A stretch of DNA of 64,000 bases from positions 62,001 to 126,000 of the forward strand of contig JAZJZD010000007.1 of NCBI GenBank assembly GCA_040390025.1, given 5' to 3'. This document shows, one piece after another, positions 1 to 9,891 of the stretch; the stretch's first letter is position 1, and every line of letters starts with the position of its first letter. The position numbers were made by a program, and so were the translations under genes. The notes beneath the pieces were generated by a model. That model was not told the DNA's origin. It worked only from the letters and a program-made list of their open reading frames with translations, and searched no databases. Source of the stretch: JAVHYG01 sp040390025 (GTDB lineage Bacteria; Pseudomonadota; Gammaproteobacteria; Diplorickettsiales; Diplorickettsiaceae).

Positions 1-1253
1 TTTGAATCTAACCATTCATCTTTAATAAAATTATTCCATTGATTATGTAGGGTATAGCGTTGGGTTTTTTTGGGGATTGTAGGTATTATATAGGTAGTTA
101 TTAAATTTCTTATAGATATTATTGTAGTTTCTAAGGTAAAATTTTGTAGTTTTAGGCTATATGTTTTAAATATCTCTTCTAAGCTACCTTGTTTACTATA
201 AATTTCTATTATGCTATCGATGTTTAAAGCTTCCTTGGTTAAAGCATAGAGAGAAAGTTCTTGAAAAATATTAAGTGGAAGTATTTTTTTATTTTTTAGG
301 AGATATTTACTAAAGCTAACCAGCTTATCGCTTCGATGGTTGAAAGTGTCAATAATAAGCTGATCGATAAAGCGTGAAATAAACTCTTTTGGGTAAAACC
401 CTAAAATACTTTCAAATAATTTTTGTGATTTAATTGTAATTGTATAGTCCATTATCGCTTTTAAAAAAATAATATTTTTTTTGTCATCATTCTGTATGGG
501 AATCGTATAATCTAATAAGTCAAATAATTTTTTTGGATTCTCTGTAAGTAAATTGTTAAATAGTTGAAAAAAAATAGTATTATCAATATTTAGCTCAGTA
601 TTATATGTCAATATAAGTCTAAAAATATCTTTTTGAAGATCGGGCGCTAGTGGTTTGTTGAAAATTGTAATGAGTCCTATAGCGTTAATTAGGGTATTAA
701 TCAGTGTAAAATTTTCCTTTATTAGATCATCATCCATCGAAGCAATAAGACATATAAGACATATTTTAGCTTTGAGAGTAAACTTATTGATGATCTTTTC
801 ACACCATTGTAATTGTTTTGCATAATTAATCGTTGTTACTTTGTAATCCCGTAAACCGCTAGATAAAGTATGCGTATATTTTTCAAAAAACTCTTGGGGT
901 AGTCGCGATAAAAAATTGTTTAAAATAGTAGTTTCTGGTTTATGGTTATTTAGTAACGCTATGAAATACTTTTCAATTAAATTTAAATTGTTAAAAATAA
1001 TAGTGTCAATCAGAATAATTGATATTTTTTTTATCTTACCATCGAAATCCGGTTGACTATATTTGTCTAAAATTAATAAAAAGCTTGAAAAATGGGTTAG
1101 ATTGAAAATATTATTTTTAATTTTTTTCAATTTATTAATAAATTCACGAACTTTAAAATAAAATGGAGCGGGTTTTTTAAAAAAGGGAAGATAGTAACGA
1201 AGTAGTAAAATCCAGCGCTGCGATATTAGTTTATCTAGATAGCTTACGTCCAT
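1..1253 (-). CDS. Unknown protein, C-terminus cut by window edge
   Basis: An open frame reads without a stop on the minus strand from an ATG at 1251-1253 to base 1, at least 417 residues, and continues beyond the window. I read it by reverse-complementing the edge. The protein starts MDVSYLDKLISQRW and is rich in Leu, Ile, Asn and Lys. It looks all-helical, with no signal peptide, clear membrane segment or catalytic motif that I recognise. An in-frame TAA lies 10 codons upstream of the ATG, and the ribosome-binding site is weak. Its composition matches the helical effector-like proteins nearby, but the function is unknown. It is divergent from the gene at 1586. Confidence 0.7.
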   Translation of the reverse strand, partial: MDVSYLDKLISQRWILLLRYYLPFFKKPAPFYFKVREFINKLKKIKNNIFNLTHFSSFLLILDKYSQPDFDGKIKKISIILIDTIIFNNLNLIEKYFIALLNNHKPETTILNNFLSRLPQEFFEKYTHTLSSGLRDYKVTTINYAKQLQWCEKIINKFTLKAKICLICLIASMDDDLIKENFTLINTLINAIGLITIFNKPLAPDLQKDIFRLILTYNTELNIDNTIFFQLFNNLLTENPKKLFDLLDYTIPIQNDDKKNIIFLKAIMDYTITIKSQKLFESILGFYPKEFISRFIDQLIIDTFNHRSDKLVSFSKYLLKNKKILPLNIFQELSLYALTKEALNIDSIIEIYSKQGSLEEIFKTYSLKLQNFTLETTIISIRNLITTYIIPTIPKKTQRYTLHNQWNNFIKDEWLDS

Positions 1254-1585
1254 TTGCAAATCTATATTTAAGGTAAAAAATTAGTTTAAGGTTAACATTT
1301 TTTTATAGCTCCTAGTAGTGTTATTGTGAAAATAATTTTTCTATCATTGTTAATTAATCCAATACTGATTGCTGCGCGCTTTTGACGTTTGCAAGCAATG
1401 TCGCTAAGCCTTGTTATAATTAATGACTAAACAACGACTTATTCATATATTTTTTTAAATCCTCGAATCTTATATAATTTATATATTTTTGTTTTATTTT
1501 AGAAAGATTACTGTTAATCTAATGATGCATAATATTTTAATTAAATAGTATGTGACAATGAAGGGATTACAATAAGGAGAATTAT
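1254..1585. promoter_or_regulatory. Divergent intergenic region, AT-rich
   Basis: This 332-bp AT-rich stretch separates two divergent genes of unknown function and so should hold both promoters. A perfect TATAAT lies at 1415-1420 in plus orientation. The nearest -35-like hexamer (TTGCAA, 1389-1394) is 20 bp away, longer than ideal. I see no gene and no convincing operator in it. Confidence 0.3.
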
Positions 1586-2524
1586 ATGAGAACGATGTCT
1601 TTGAGCGAGTTAAATAAAATAATAGAATATAATGAAGAGGCAAGGCGCGATTATACTGCCTATAATATTAAACAAAAAATTGAAGAAATAATTACTAATG
1701 AAAGTTTTAAGGCAGATGAAATCAAGGATAAGCTAGACTTATTACCGGATATTAGAGATATTAGAGTGTTAAAGGAAAATGTAGCGCTTATTTATAAGAA
1801 TGGATGCTTGACTAGAAAAAATTTAGAACTTATTGCAAGTGAAAAGTATTTTAATTCAGCAAAGTATCTTAATATAATATTAAATGCTTTTGAAAAGATG
1901 GGTGAAATTAATGAATTAAATTTAGAGTGGATTTTTACAGAAAAAACTTTAAATGCTTTAGTATTGAAAGTTGATTTACTAGAGAGATTTAATGCCTTGA
2001 CCTATGATAATTTAAAAATTATAAGGCCATATCCCAGAAAGACAGTAGGGGATTGCTTATTACTATCCGAATCAGATTTTTTTATTGATAGTGCGTGTGT
2101 AGAGTTATATTCTAAGTTAAATCTGAATTCAGAACATTCAATTAACATGACTGAATCAAAACATGGGATTAACTCAAGTTTAATCAATGCTCCGAGTGTA
2201 AACGTTAGTACTAACGTTGTAGCTCCACCTATTATTTTTAATGGATTGACTGATTTTTTAGTTTCCGCTACTTATTTACTATCACATATATTTAATAAAA
2301 ATATTTCTATTCCTTTTCGAGCCACTGAACAGGATACTTTTAAGACAAAAATAGAGGAGCTGGAACACCTGATAAAAACTGCAATTGAGGAATGTAGAGA
2401 GAAATATGATGTAGAAGAAGTAAAATCTCCTGTTAAAAACAATATAGTTAGCCAATTTTTTAGCACGAAATCTGCAAATGATTCAATGGAAGTGCCATTG
2501 CTAGAGCAGCGTTTGCTAAGGTGA
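1586..2524 (+). CDS. Hypothetical helical-repeat protein, possible effector
   Basis: 312 residues; the start is fixed by AAGGAG six bases before the ATG. There is no signal peptide. Residues about 60-150 hold three imperfect helical units, each with a Leu-Thr/Asn-x-x-Asn-Leu pattern (CLTRKNLELI, INELNLEWIF, ALTYDNLKII). This resembles the 'LTxxNxxxL' helical repeats seen in large Legionellales effector families. The middle (about 185-210) is Ser/Asn-rich and the C-terminus is charged and probably helical. No enzymatic motif is visible. Codon use is strongly AT-biased, as in the neighbouring partial gene. An effector role is inferred only from composition and repeat style. Confidence 0.6.
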   Translation: MRTMSLSELNKIIEYNEEARRDYTAYNIKQKIEEIITNESFKADEIKDKLDLLPDIRDIRVLKENVALIYKNGCLTRKNLELIASEKYFNSAKYLNIILNAFEKMGEINELNLEWIFTEKTLNALVLKVDLLERFNALTYDNLKIIRPYPRKTVGDCLLLSESDFFIDSACVELYSKLNLNSEHSINMTESKHGINSSLINAPSVNVSTNVVAPPIIFNGLTDFLVSATYLLSHIFNKNISIPFRATEQDTFKTKIEELEHLIKTAIEECREKYDVEEVKSPVKNNIVSQFFSTKSANDSMEVPLLEQRLLR

Positions 2525-2555
2525 AGCTTTATTGTCTCTTATAGCTGCTAAAAAG

Positions 2556-2590
2556 AGAGAAAGCCAAATAAATTTTGTTTGCCTTTCTCT
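2556..2590 (+). terminator. Possible terminator hairpin
   Basis: Eight-base complementary arms (2556-2563 and 2583-2590) lie 32 bp after the preceding stop codon. The loop is AT-rich and no long T-run follows, so this is only a weak terminator candidate. Confidence 0.3.
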
Positions 2591-2668
2591 ATATTAAATA
2601 GATAAGTTAATAGGTTTTAATTATAATTTCCTCTTTCTACATCATTATAGTCCTTCTATACATTAAAT

Positions 2669-2932
2669 TTATCGAATCGCTCGTCTATCATACTTCATAT
2701 CATGTAATTCCTTTTCTATATACACTAATTTATCATCGAACTTCGCTACTCGCTCCTCGAATTTCGCTACTCGCTCCATAACATCATTAACGTCATTTTT
2801 TTGTTGATATGCAACAGAAGGTGATTTAAATTGGTTATGATAATTTTGGTTAGCTGCAACTGAAGGCAAAGTAAATGCCAAACATGCGGTCGTGAGTGCT
2901 AATACGGCTATTTTTTTCATATTTATATTCAT
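2669..2932 (-). CDS. Small secreted coiled-coil protein
   Basis: 87 residues. The start at 2932 has GGAG eight bases upstream; an internal ATG gives MKKIAVLALTTACLAF. The N-terminus is a clear Sec signal peptide, probably cleaved after LPSVAA. The mature part is short and charged and contains a perfect heptad duplication, ERVAKFE then ERVAKFD, encoded by a near-identical 21-bp tandem repeat, followed by more heptad-like sequence. A periplasmic or secreted coiled-coil oligomer is likely. No family was recognised. It resembles in size and layout the small secreted protein at 22567. Confidence 0.65.
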   Translation of the reverse strand: MNINMKKIAVLALTTACLAFTLPSVAANQNYHNQFKSPSVAYQQKNDVNDVMERVAKFEERVAKFDDKLVYIEKELHDMKYDRRAIR

Positions 2933-3134
2933 AATAATTTCTCCATAAAATTATTTTTTGTTAAAATTTATTATACAAATTTATTGTGAAAAATAATTAA
3001 ATTATTAACGCTAAATATAGAAAACACAGGAAATAGAAGCAGATAAGTGAGTACTTGATTTATTTGTTTTTTTAAACTGTATTCAGGCTTTGCTAGCTAG
3101 GTTGATATAGCGTTTTTCTGAATGGTAAGACACG

Positions 3135-4709
3135 CTAAAATAGACTATCGAGTCGTTTAACGTCCTGTAGTTTTTTATTATGGGAAATGAATAATATACG
3201 GGTTGCTACCTTATTTATAAAATGCCTGTCATGGCTCACAAATAGCAATGTACCTTCATAACTACGTAAAGCTTTGGCTAATGCATCCGTTGCTTCGATA
3301 TCGAGGTGGTTAGTTGGTTCATCTAATATCAATACATTAGGAGATTCCAATATAAGTTTAGCGAGTAATAAGCGCGCTGCTTCGCCACCACTTAATGCTA
3401 AAATATCTTTGGCCACATCGTTTTTACTAAAGAGTACCTGGGCTAATATTTTACGGGTTGCTTGCTCGGCAACGCTACTCGCTTGATTGGATAACCAGTT
3501 TAATACACTGGATTTTTTATTCAGTAAATCATGATGATCTTGTGAAAAATAACTGATATGTGTTTCATATCCCCATTCAAAATCGCCCTGATCGGGTGGA
3601 ATAATACCCATTAATAGTTTGATTAAGGTAGATTTACCAATACCATTTTCACCAACGATGGCTACTTTTTCACCCCGCTTTATTTCAAAGTTTAATTCTT
3701 TGAATAATTTTTTATTTTTAAAATCTTTTCCTAAGTTTCTAACACGCAAAACTTGCTTACCGGAAGGACGACTCGGTTTGAAATAAAAATGAGGTGTTAC
3801 TCGTGAAGATTGTTTAATATCAGGTATTTCAATTTTTTCAATCATTTTTAAGCGCGATTGCGCTTGTTTGGCTTTTGAACTTTTTGCCCGAAATTTGTCT
3901 ACAAAACTTTGCATTTCTGCAATTTTAAGCTCAGCATGCTTTTTTTCATGAAGCTTTTGTTCTTCAATTAGTTTTTTTTCAACAAGAAATTTCTCATAAT
4001 TTCCGCTGTATTGGCGTATTTCGCCATAATCTACGTCGAGTATGTTATCGGCAAGACGATTAATAAATTCTACGTCGTGTGAAATAAATAAAAGGAGGCC
4101 TTTGAATTCATTTTTTAAATAATTTTCTAACCATTGTATAGAGATGACATCTAAATGGTTTGTGGGCTCGTCTAATAAAAGGATATTGGGTTCTTCAAAT
4201 AAGGCCTGTGCCAATAAAACACGTAACTTAAATCCGCCCGATAGGGTACTTAATGGTTTGCTATGGTAATCGGGATGAATGCCAAGCCCGGTTAATAGCT
4301 TTTCTGCTAAGCCATTGGCGCTGTAACCATTAAGATGTGCAATCTCTTCCTCTAGTTTACTGATTCGATTAACATTTTTTTCATCCCACTGGTTGGCGGC
4401 GAGTAATTCTTCTTTCTCAACTAAGGCTTGCCATAGTTTTGGTTTTCCTTGTAAAACAATATCTGTAATTACCGTGTTTTCATAACGGAATTGGTCTTGT
4501 TTTAGCCATCCCACGGAAGCGGCTTTAGGAATAGAAAGATTGCCGTCCATTGCTTCTTCGGTACCGGTGAGTAGTTTCAAAAATGTGGATTTGCCAGCAC
4601 CGTTAGCGCCTACTAAGGCGTAACGTTTTTGATCGATGAGAATCAGATTTACATCGTAGAATAATAACTTTTCTCCATAAGCCATACTCAGTTGATTGAT
4701 AGATATCAT
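3135..4709 (-). CDS. ybiT: ABC-F family ATPase, YbiT-like
   Basis: 524 residues with two ABC nucleotide-binding domains and no membrane segments, as in the ABC-F translation factors that act at the ribosomal E site. Walker A motifs are GANGAGKS (about residue 34) and GENGIGKS. Signature sequences are LSGGF and LSGGE, and Walker B/switch motifs are LLLDEPTNHLD and LILDEPTNHLD. Between the domains lies a charged linker (about 235-300). The first domain (KLWQAL..., GYSANGLAEKLL) resembles E. coli YbiT more than EttA, Uup or YheS, and the length fits YbiT (530). It stands alone, with no obvious operon partner. Confidence 0.85.
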   Translation of the reverse strand: MISINQLSMAYGEKLLFYDVNLILIDQKRYALVGANGAGKSTFLKLLTGTEEAMDGNLSIPKAASVGWLKQDQFRYENTVITDIVLQGKPKLWQALVEKEELLAANQWDEKNVNRISKLEEEIAHLNGYSANGLAEKLLTGLGIHPDYHSKPLSTLSGGFKLRVLLAQALFEEPNILLLDEPTNHLDVISIQWLENYLKNEFKGLLLFISHDVEFINRLADNILDVDYGEIRQYSGNYEKFLVEKKLIEEQKLHEKKHAELKIAEMQSFVDKFRAKSSKAKQAQSRLKMIEKIEIPDIKQSSRVTPHFYFKPSRPSGKQVLRVRNLGKDFKNKKLFKELNFEIKRGEKVAIVGENGIGKSTLIKLLMGIIPPDQGDFEWGYETHISYFSQDHHDLLNKKSSVLNWLSNQASSVAEQATRKILAQVLFSKNDVAKDILALSGGEAARLLLAKLILESPNVLILDEPTNHLDIEATDALAKALRSYEGTLLFVSHDRHFINKVATRILFISHNKKLQDVKRLDSLF

Positions 4710-5132
4710 GGTAGATTTTGCTGTTTGCTAAAGTATAAAAAGTTTAAGATAGGTTTTGATTAAGTAGTAATTTATGGTTTTTGTATTTTCTACAAAAAGA
4801 GTAATTGCAATGGAAATTACCTATATTGCCTGTAGCTTGAGTTTTCGCAGCTAATTCATAGGGTGGGTATCTTAACTTACCGAGGTGGATACCCAACCCA
4901 TTAACTATAGAATGCGTTGAGCGTGTAATGCTAGAGGGATTTTACCCTAAGTGCTAGTTTTTGCAAGGCTTCTACCTTGCCTGGCCTTTGGGTAAAACGA
5001 GTGAACAAGATATACTACTTCTTTCTATAATGTAGCTACCTTAATGGTAAAGGCTATATTTCCGGTTATAATTCTTTTTTCTACTTTTTTGCAAAAGTCC
5101 AATAAAACGCTACAAATAAAAAGGGGTGTTAC
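4710..5132. other. Intergenic region with two palindromic structures
   Basis: This 423-bp region carries no gene that I can support. It holds an inverted repeat with 8-bp perfect arms (4864-4871 / 4888-4895). It also holds a nested stem-loop: outer arms 4940-4947 / 4990-4997 (TTTTACCC/GGGTAAAA) enclosing an inner perfect 6-bp stem (4963-4968 / 4975-4980). Neither is followed by a T-run, so they look more like dispersed palindromic elements than terminators. The end of the region should hold the promoter of the gene at 5133, whose ribosome-binding site is AAGGGG. Confidence 0.5.
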
Positions 5133-8100
5133 ATGGAAATAGATCCCACTTTATCAGTGCTTTTTTTTTCACCGTCTACTTACAGTGGTAACATTGTCGA
5201 AGAACAAGAAATAATAGGCTTATTAATCAAGCAAAAATTATATCCCCATTTAATCTCAGGTACAGAACCCTCTTATGCAAAAAAATTATCTTCATTCAGT
5301 ACAATTGGACCTACAGAACAAGAAGAATATATCAAACTACAAAATGAACTTAGCATTACTATCAGAAAAATTAAACAATGGGGCGCAGAGCAACATCTGC
5401 CTGGTATAGAAAGCTTAACCGCTTTTAAAGATAAATTAGCGGTACCTAGCGATATTAACATTCCTATGTATAGGGATGGAAAAAAAATTTTAGAAACGAT
5501 TGCCGTATTAATAGATGAGCCGCAAATTAATTTAGAACGTCGCAAGCAAATTATAATCAATATGCTTGCCGATAGAGAACTAACAAAATGTATTGCCGGA
5601 TGTTATGCACGTATTTCCAGCGCCGCGGAACAATTAATAGGGGAATTTCACGGACCTCGCCAAATCAGCCGCTGGTTTCAGTCCTACGTTAAGGCTGAAG
5701 CAATGCGAGTAGCTACGCAGCGTGCTTTTCCTATGCCCGTTTCCCATCAAACCTTGCTATGTAAAGCTTCTGACTGTTCTGAAGAACACTATATGTTACA
5801 TGCCAATAATTATTTGCTGCAGAAAGCCAAAGAATATGGATTTCCCATCACACTACCGCGCGACACAGGCGCAATGGTACTTGATAGGAACCTTAGCACA
5901 AATGATAAACATATGATTGTCACCGCTTATATTAAACAATTGGAAAAAACCGTATCGGCAGATAATCTCGTCACTTATATCAGTGGCAAACTCCATGAGC
6001 ATATCGAGTCTGTACTTTCTAGAGATTTAAATTTTTCTGACAAAGTCGATATTATTAAAACTCAACTTAATTTATTAGGTGACGACAAGTTAGCGCTTGA
6101 TGAAATTTTTACTACTGATGGTCAGTTAAAAAGTGCGGCTCATTTAAAAATAACCGTAACAGAACGGTTATTACAAAGAGGTTTATTAAAAAACGTCTCT
6201 ATGCATAAGCTAAAAAGCCCTATAGATGGTAAAACAATCGAATATCATATATTTCCAAGCTTAGCGCTCAGCTGGTTTCAGATAGATAATGAAAGAAAGC
6301 TTTTTCTTCCCTTTATAAAAGAAAATGGGCTTTCTAAATTTGTAGTTTGGCAAACTCATCTGCCGCATGAATATATCTCTAATTTTTTTCTGCAAGACTT
6401 TCTGATAAAAAATACTGAAAATTTATTACTGATTATCAACAATCTTCCTAAGGATAAAACTAAATCTTTTTTAAACTGGATATCACTAGAACACGTGGTA
6501 TCCGTTGTCAAACAGAGCGTCTCACCGGATCAGTTTGTCGATATATTAAAAAGTCTCCCCGATAAAAACGAGGCAAAAAAATTTCTCCGAGCCTGCGGTA
6601 ATACATTGGTTCGTAGCATACTTCAAGAAGGTATTTCTCAAGTTAATATTGGCATGCTATATCCTGGATTGTCTTTTAAGTATGAGGCTAAAGATTATAA
6701 CGTTAACTTAAGACAAGCAGATTTGAAGCTAACTAAAGAATTACTTCAGCTTATCCTTAAAAATGACTTTAGAGACTTTAGACAGTTTATTTTTTACAAA
6801 ATAAGCTATCTAAATTATTTAGAAGGTATTTCTTTTTTGGGTGTTGATTTAAAAAATGCGCAATTTTTTCAGCCGATTAGTGATTCTCAATTTGATTTAG
6901 CCGACCTACGTGGTACAAAATTTAAAGATAATTTACATAAGCTTTCATTTCAAAGAGTCGACCTTAGAAGCGTATTGTTTCCATTATTAAATGCGCAAGT
7001 TTCGGCACTTGATTTACACACGGCCGTATTGTCCACGACTTCATTTGCACAACTCAGAAATTTAGATATCACAGATTTTTCTGGCGCTAATTTACGCCAA
7101 GTAGATTTCCAACACGCTACGGTTAAAACCTACTTACGAAATCTTAATTTTCATGAGGCGAATTTAGAATCAGTGGATTTAAGTCAGCTTGATTTACAGG
7201 GTACATGGTTCACTAAAACTAACTTGGCTAAAGCCAATTTAATAGGTACTTTGTTCAGCGGTGATAACAGATTTGATCATCACACTAAGCTCGAAAGCAG
7301 TCAATTCACGTTGTCAACCGTGCGTTTTTTACATCAAAGAGTAGGAGTTAGAAACTTTGACGACTGCAGAATAACGATAGACTGGAAGATCGCTAGTGTA
7401 TCCGCTCATGTACCAGCCAGTACATACTTTGAAAAAGTGAGTTTTAAAGGCGCAAAATTTATTGGAGAAGTATTGAGAGCGACTTTTAGCGAATCGGATC
7501 TCACGGGTACAATGTTTGGTTCACTTTCTCAAAATCAGCCATCTACTTTGCATGTGCGCATCGTGCTCAGAAATTCTTTACTGGATAGAGCCACTTTTAA
7601 TCAGGTAATATTTTTAAGCGAGACTCAGTTTTCCGATTCATCAATAAAAGACGTCGTTTTCAATAAAGTGGAAATGCATCCTGATCTATTATTTAAGTTT
7701 TATGAACAAGGACATCGTAACTTTCTGGGTGTAAAACATTTACAAGGTCGCCTATCTGATAAATTACTTCCTTTTCCTATGCTCAGTGCAGCGCTAAATA
7801 AACAAGTTTTCTTACGTCTTTATCAACTAGGATTACGGGATTTCAGAGGCAGCAATTTAAATGGTTTTTATTTAGGTGCGTTGCTCCAAGAGCGTGCTAT
7901 TTCTGACATTGACCTAAAGTTGGAAGGGGCTCGCTATAGACCTTTTTTACTCAGGTGTGGCCATTCACGTCGGTCACTCGAAAGTGGACACTCAATCGCA
8001 AATCCCAGTTGCACGACCCATTTTTTATTTCAAAGTCAGGTGAAAAACAAACGCGTTATATCCCTCGATGATATTAACCAGCTTGTTCAATCATCACCGG

Positions 8101-9827
8101 GGAAAAAACCATTCGTACTTAGGGAACTTACACTGCGCATGGAACCCATTTTTTCTTTGGAAAGGATTAATGAATTAAATATTCATTGGGGCTATCAGCC
8201 CCAAATCACAGATTTTACCAAATTACGCAAATTCATAGACAACGCTAGACCTTCTACCCGTTCCGCATTGGAATTAAAATCCTATATTTATCAACCCGTT
8301 GTCGATACGAATAGGGTCGAAGAATTTGCTAAAAGTTTAGAGTTTATAGGATTTACACAGATTAGAGTAGAATACGCTAACACACAAAAACAATCTTTAA
8401 CCCTTAAGATTGAAGCAGGTAAACTTTCCATTACGCAGACACAAGAAAATTTACTCGCTAAACTTCACGTAGCTCTAGAACGCAAAAAAAAGGTACTGGC
8501 TATGCCTATACCTACACTTATACCTAAATCTTTACCTGTACCTGTTCCGCCTAAACCGGTTTTTAAAGTAAATCGAGACCGTTTAAACCGTGTTATGTTA
8601 CAGGTAAAAATGAACTTAAAAAGTGTTCGTCACATAGCGAGCCGTGAGGCCTCAGTGTATGAAATTGCTGCAGTTATCATGGATATATTACATCAGTGGT
8701 ATATTAATCGGGGGCCGGAAGCTAAAGCGATCGACGCAAGCACCAAAGCCAGTTTAAAAATATTAGCCGGAGATATCGCACGTGAAGTGGGTAAACAACG
8801 GACGGCCAGTGACTATCAAATAGAGCTTGCCGAAAGGATGGCAAGACAGTGTATCGATCGTGGAGAATGTTCAAATGAGGAACTGGTCATTAACGATGTG
8901 GTTGATACCCTACACCGAATGCGCCCCGATCTTGTGATAGGTAATGAAGTCTTATTTAAAAAAATTAAAGAATCTTTTATCACCATTGCTTCTTTTTTAT
9001 CAAATCAGTTTGATAGAATTAAGCAATTTTTCAGTCGAAATGAATATAACAAACAAAAAAGGGCTATCATTGATTGGTATGAATCTCCACATTTAATGCA
9101 GCTTATCAAAGCCATCGAAAGTGGGTTTGATGTGTTAGGCCTTGATCTGCAGCAAAGCGATTTTTTTTCTGAAGAAGAGCTAATAGACTTTCTATCTATC
9201 CTATGGCAAGCATTAGAAACACAGGGGATAACGAGCCATACGGCGACAGAATCTATTTTAGCTCTACTGAAAAATAATACATTTATTGCGCAGAATTTAA
9301 ATCTACCGCAACAATCAACGCTTTTGGTGGAGCCTAAGTCATTTCAGACACCGATACCATTAGTAGCAAAGGAGAGTGATGAAATAACGGCGGGTTTAGT
9401 ACCATCAACAAAATCTTTATCTATAAATGCAACATCTCCCTCTGATCTTATAAAACGTCAAAAACGCACTATTCATTCTTCTAAATTCAGCCAAGCTATT
9501 AACACATCAATTTTCTTTCAAAGAAAAGAAACTAAGTCGACAGACCCATACTTTGGCGTAGCAACAGCTGCTATGCCAGAGTTAATAACTACCAAAACTA
9601 CTCGCTCCTATTATCAGCATATAACTAGTCCAGATATTTCGCGCGTAACTGCTACAAATGATACAAACAGCACACTCTTTTTATTAGACACCGCTGTGCG
9701 CTATTGGACAAGAAATCCTCATCGCCCTATGGCTCAACAATCCTCGCCAGGCAGGGATAAACAGGTAGAAAGAAAAATACAAATGCTTATAGAAAGAAAA
9801 CCATTTAATAGGTCTGGTCTGTGCTAG
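5133..9827 (+). CDS. Giant pentapeptide-repeat protein, likely effector
   Basis: 1564 residues, no signal peptide, start preceded by AAAAGGGG. Residues about 1-560 are a helical region of unknown type. Residues about 565-930 contain pentapeptide-type repeats of the A(D/N)LxX kind, for example ADLRGTKF, ANLRQVDF, ANLESVDL and AKANLIGTLF, which fold as a right-handed quadrilateral beta helix. A Pro/Val-rich linker follows (about 1123-1145, PIPTLIPKSLPVPVPPKP), then a helical domain, and a Ser/Thr-rich tail from about 1395. No catalytic motif is seen. Size, cytosolic N-terminus and modularity fit a secreted effector, but that is inference; it is transcribed alone. Confidence 0.7.
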   Translation: MEIDPTLSVLFFSPSTYSGNIVEEQEIIGLLIKQKLYPHLISGTEPSYAKKLSSFSTIGPTEQEEYIKLQNELSITIRKIKQWGAEQHLPGIESLTAFKDKLAVPSDINIPMYRDGKKILETIAVLIDEPQINLERRKQIIINMLADRELTKCIAGCYARISSAAEQLIGEFHGPRQISRWFQSYVKAEAMRVATQRAFPMPVSHQTLLCKASDCSEEHYMLHANNYLLQKAKEYGFPITLPRDTGAMVLDRNLSTNDKHMIVTAYIKQLEKTVSADNLVTYISGKLHEHIESVLSRDLNFSDKVDIIKTQLNLLGDDKLALDEIFTTDGQLKSAAHLKITVTERLLQRGLLKNVSMHKLKSPIDGKTIEYHIFPSLALSWFQIDNERKLFLPFIKENGLSKFVVWQTHLPHEYISNFFLQDFLIKNTENLLLIINNLPKDKTKSFLNWISLEHVVSVVKQSVSPDQFVDILKSLPDKNEAKKFLRACGNTLVRSILQEGISQVNIGMLYPGLSFKYEAKDYNVNLRQADLKLTKELLQLILKNDFRDFRQFIFYKISYLNYLEGISFLGVDLKNAQFFQPISDSQFDLADLRGTKFKDNLHKLSFQRVDLRSVLFPLLNAQVSALDLHTAVLSTTSFAQLRNLDITDFSGANLRQVDFQHATVKTYLRNLNFHEANLESVDLSQLDLQGTWFTKTNLAKANLIGTLFSGDNRFDHHTKLESSQFTLSTVRFLHQRVGVRNFDDCRITIDWKIASVSAHVPASTYFEKVSFKGAKFIGEVLRATFSESDLTGTMFGSLSQNQPSTLHVRIVLRNSLLDRATFNQVIFLSETQFSDSSIKDVVFNKVEMHPDLLFKFYEQGHRNFLGVKHLQGRLSDKLLPFPMLSAALNKQVFLRLYQLGLRDFRGSNLNGFYLGALLQERAISDIDLKLEGARYRPFLLRCGHSRRSLESGHSIANPSCTTHFLFQSQVKNKRVISLDDINQLVQSSPGKKPFVLRELTLRMEPIFSLERINELNIHWGYQPQITDFTKLRKFIDNARPSTRSALELKSYIYQPVVDTNRVEEFAKSLEFIGFTQIRVEYANTQKQSLTLKIEAGKLSITQTQENLLAKLHVALERKKKVLAMPIPTLIPKSLPVPVPPKPVFKVNRDRLNRVMLQVKMNLKSVRHIASREASVYEIAAVIMDILHQWYINRGPEAKAIDASTKASLKILAGDIAREVGKQRTASDYQIELAERMARQCIDRGECSNEELVINDVVDTLHRMRPDLVIGNEVLFKKIKESFITIASFLSNQFDRIKQFFSRNEYNKQKRAIIDWYESPHLMQLIKAIESGFDVLGLDLQQSDFFSEEELIDFLSILWQALETQGITSHTATESILALLKNNTFIAQNLNLPQQSTLLVEPKSFQTPIPLVAKESDEITAGLVPSTKSLSINATSPSDLIKRQKRTIHSSKFSQAINTSIFFQRKETKSTDPYFGVATAAMPELITTKTTRSYYQHITSPDISRVTATNDTNSTLFLLDTAVRYWTRNPHRPMAQQSSPGRDKQVERKIQMLIERKPFNRSGLC

Positions 9828-9891
9828 TGCAAATTAAGACGCGATGATTGTATTTTTTTCTAAGTTTGAAAGACAATTTTGTTGCATCGCA

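Noticed and set aside
1300..1585. PmrA-type box (CTTAA repeats) before effector-like genes
   Set aside because: The AT-rich upstream regions give many partial matches, none with two well-spaced CTTAA boxes that I could defend.
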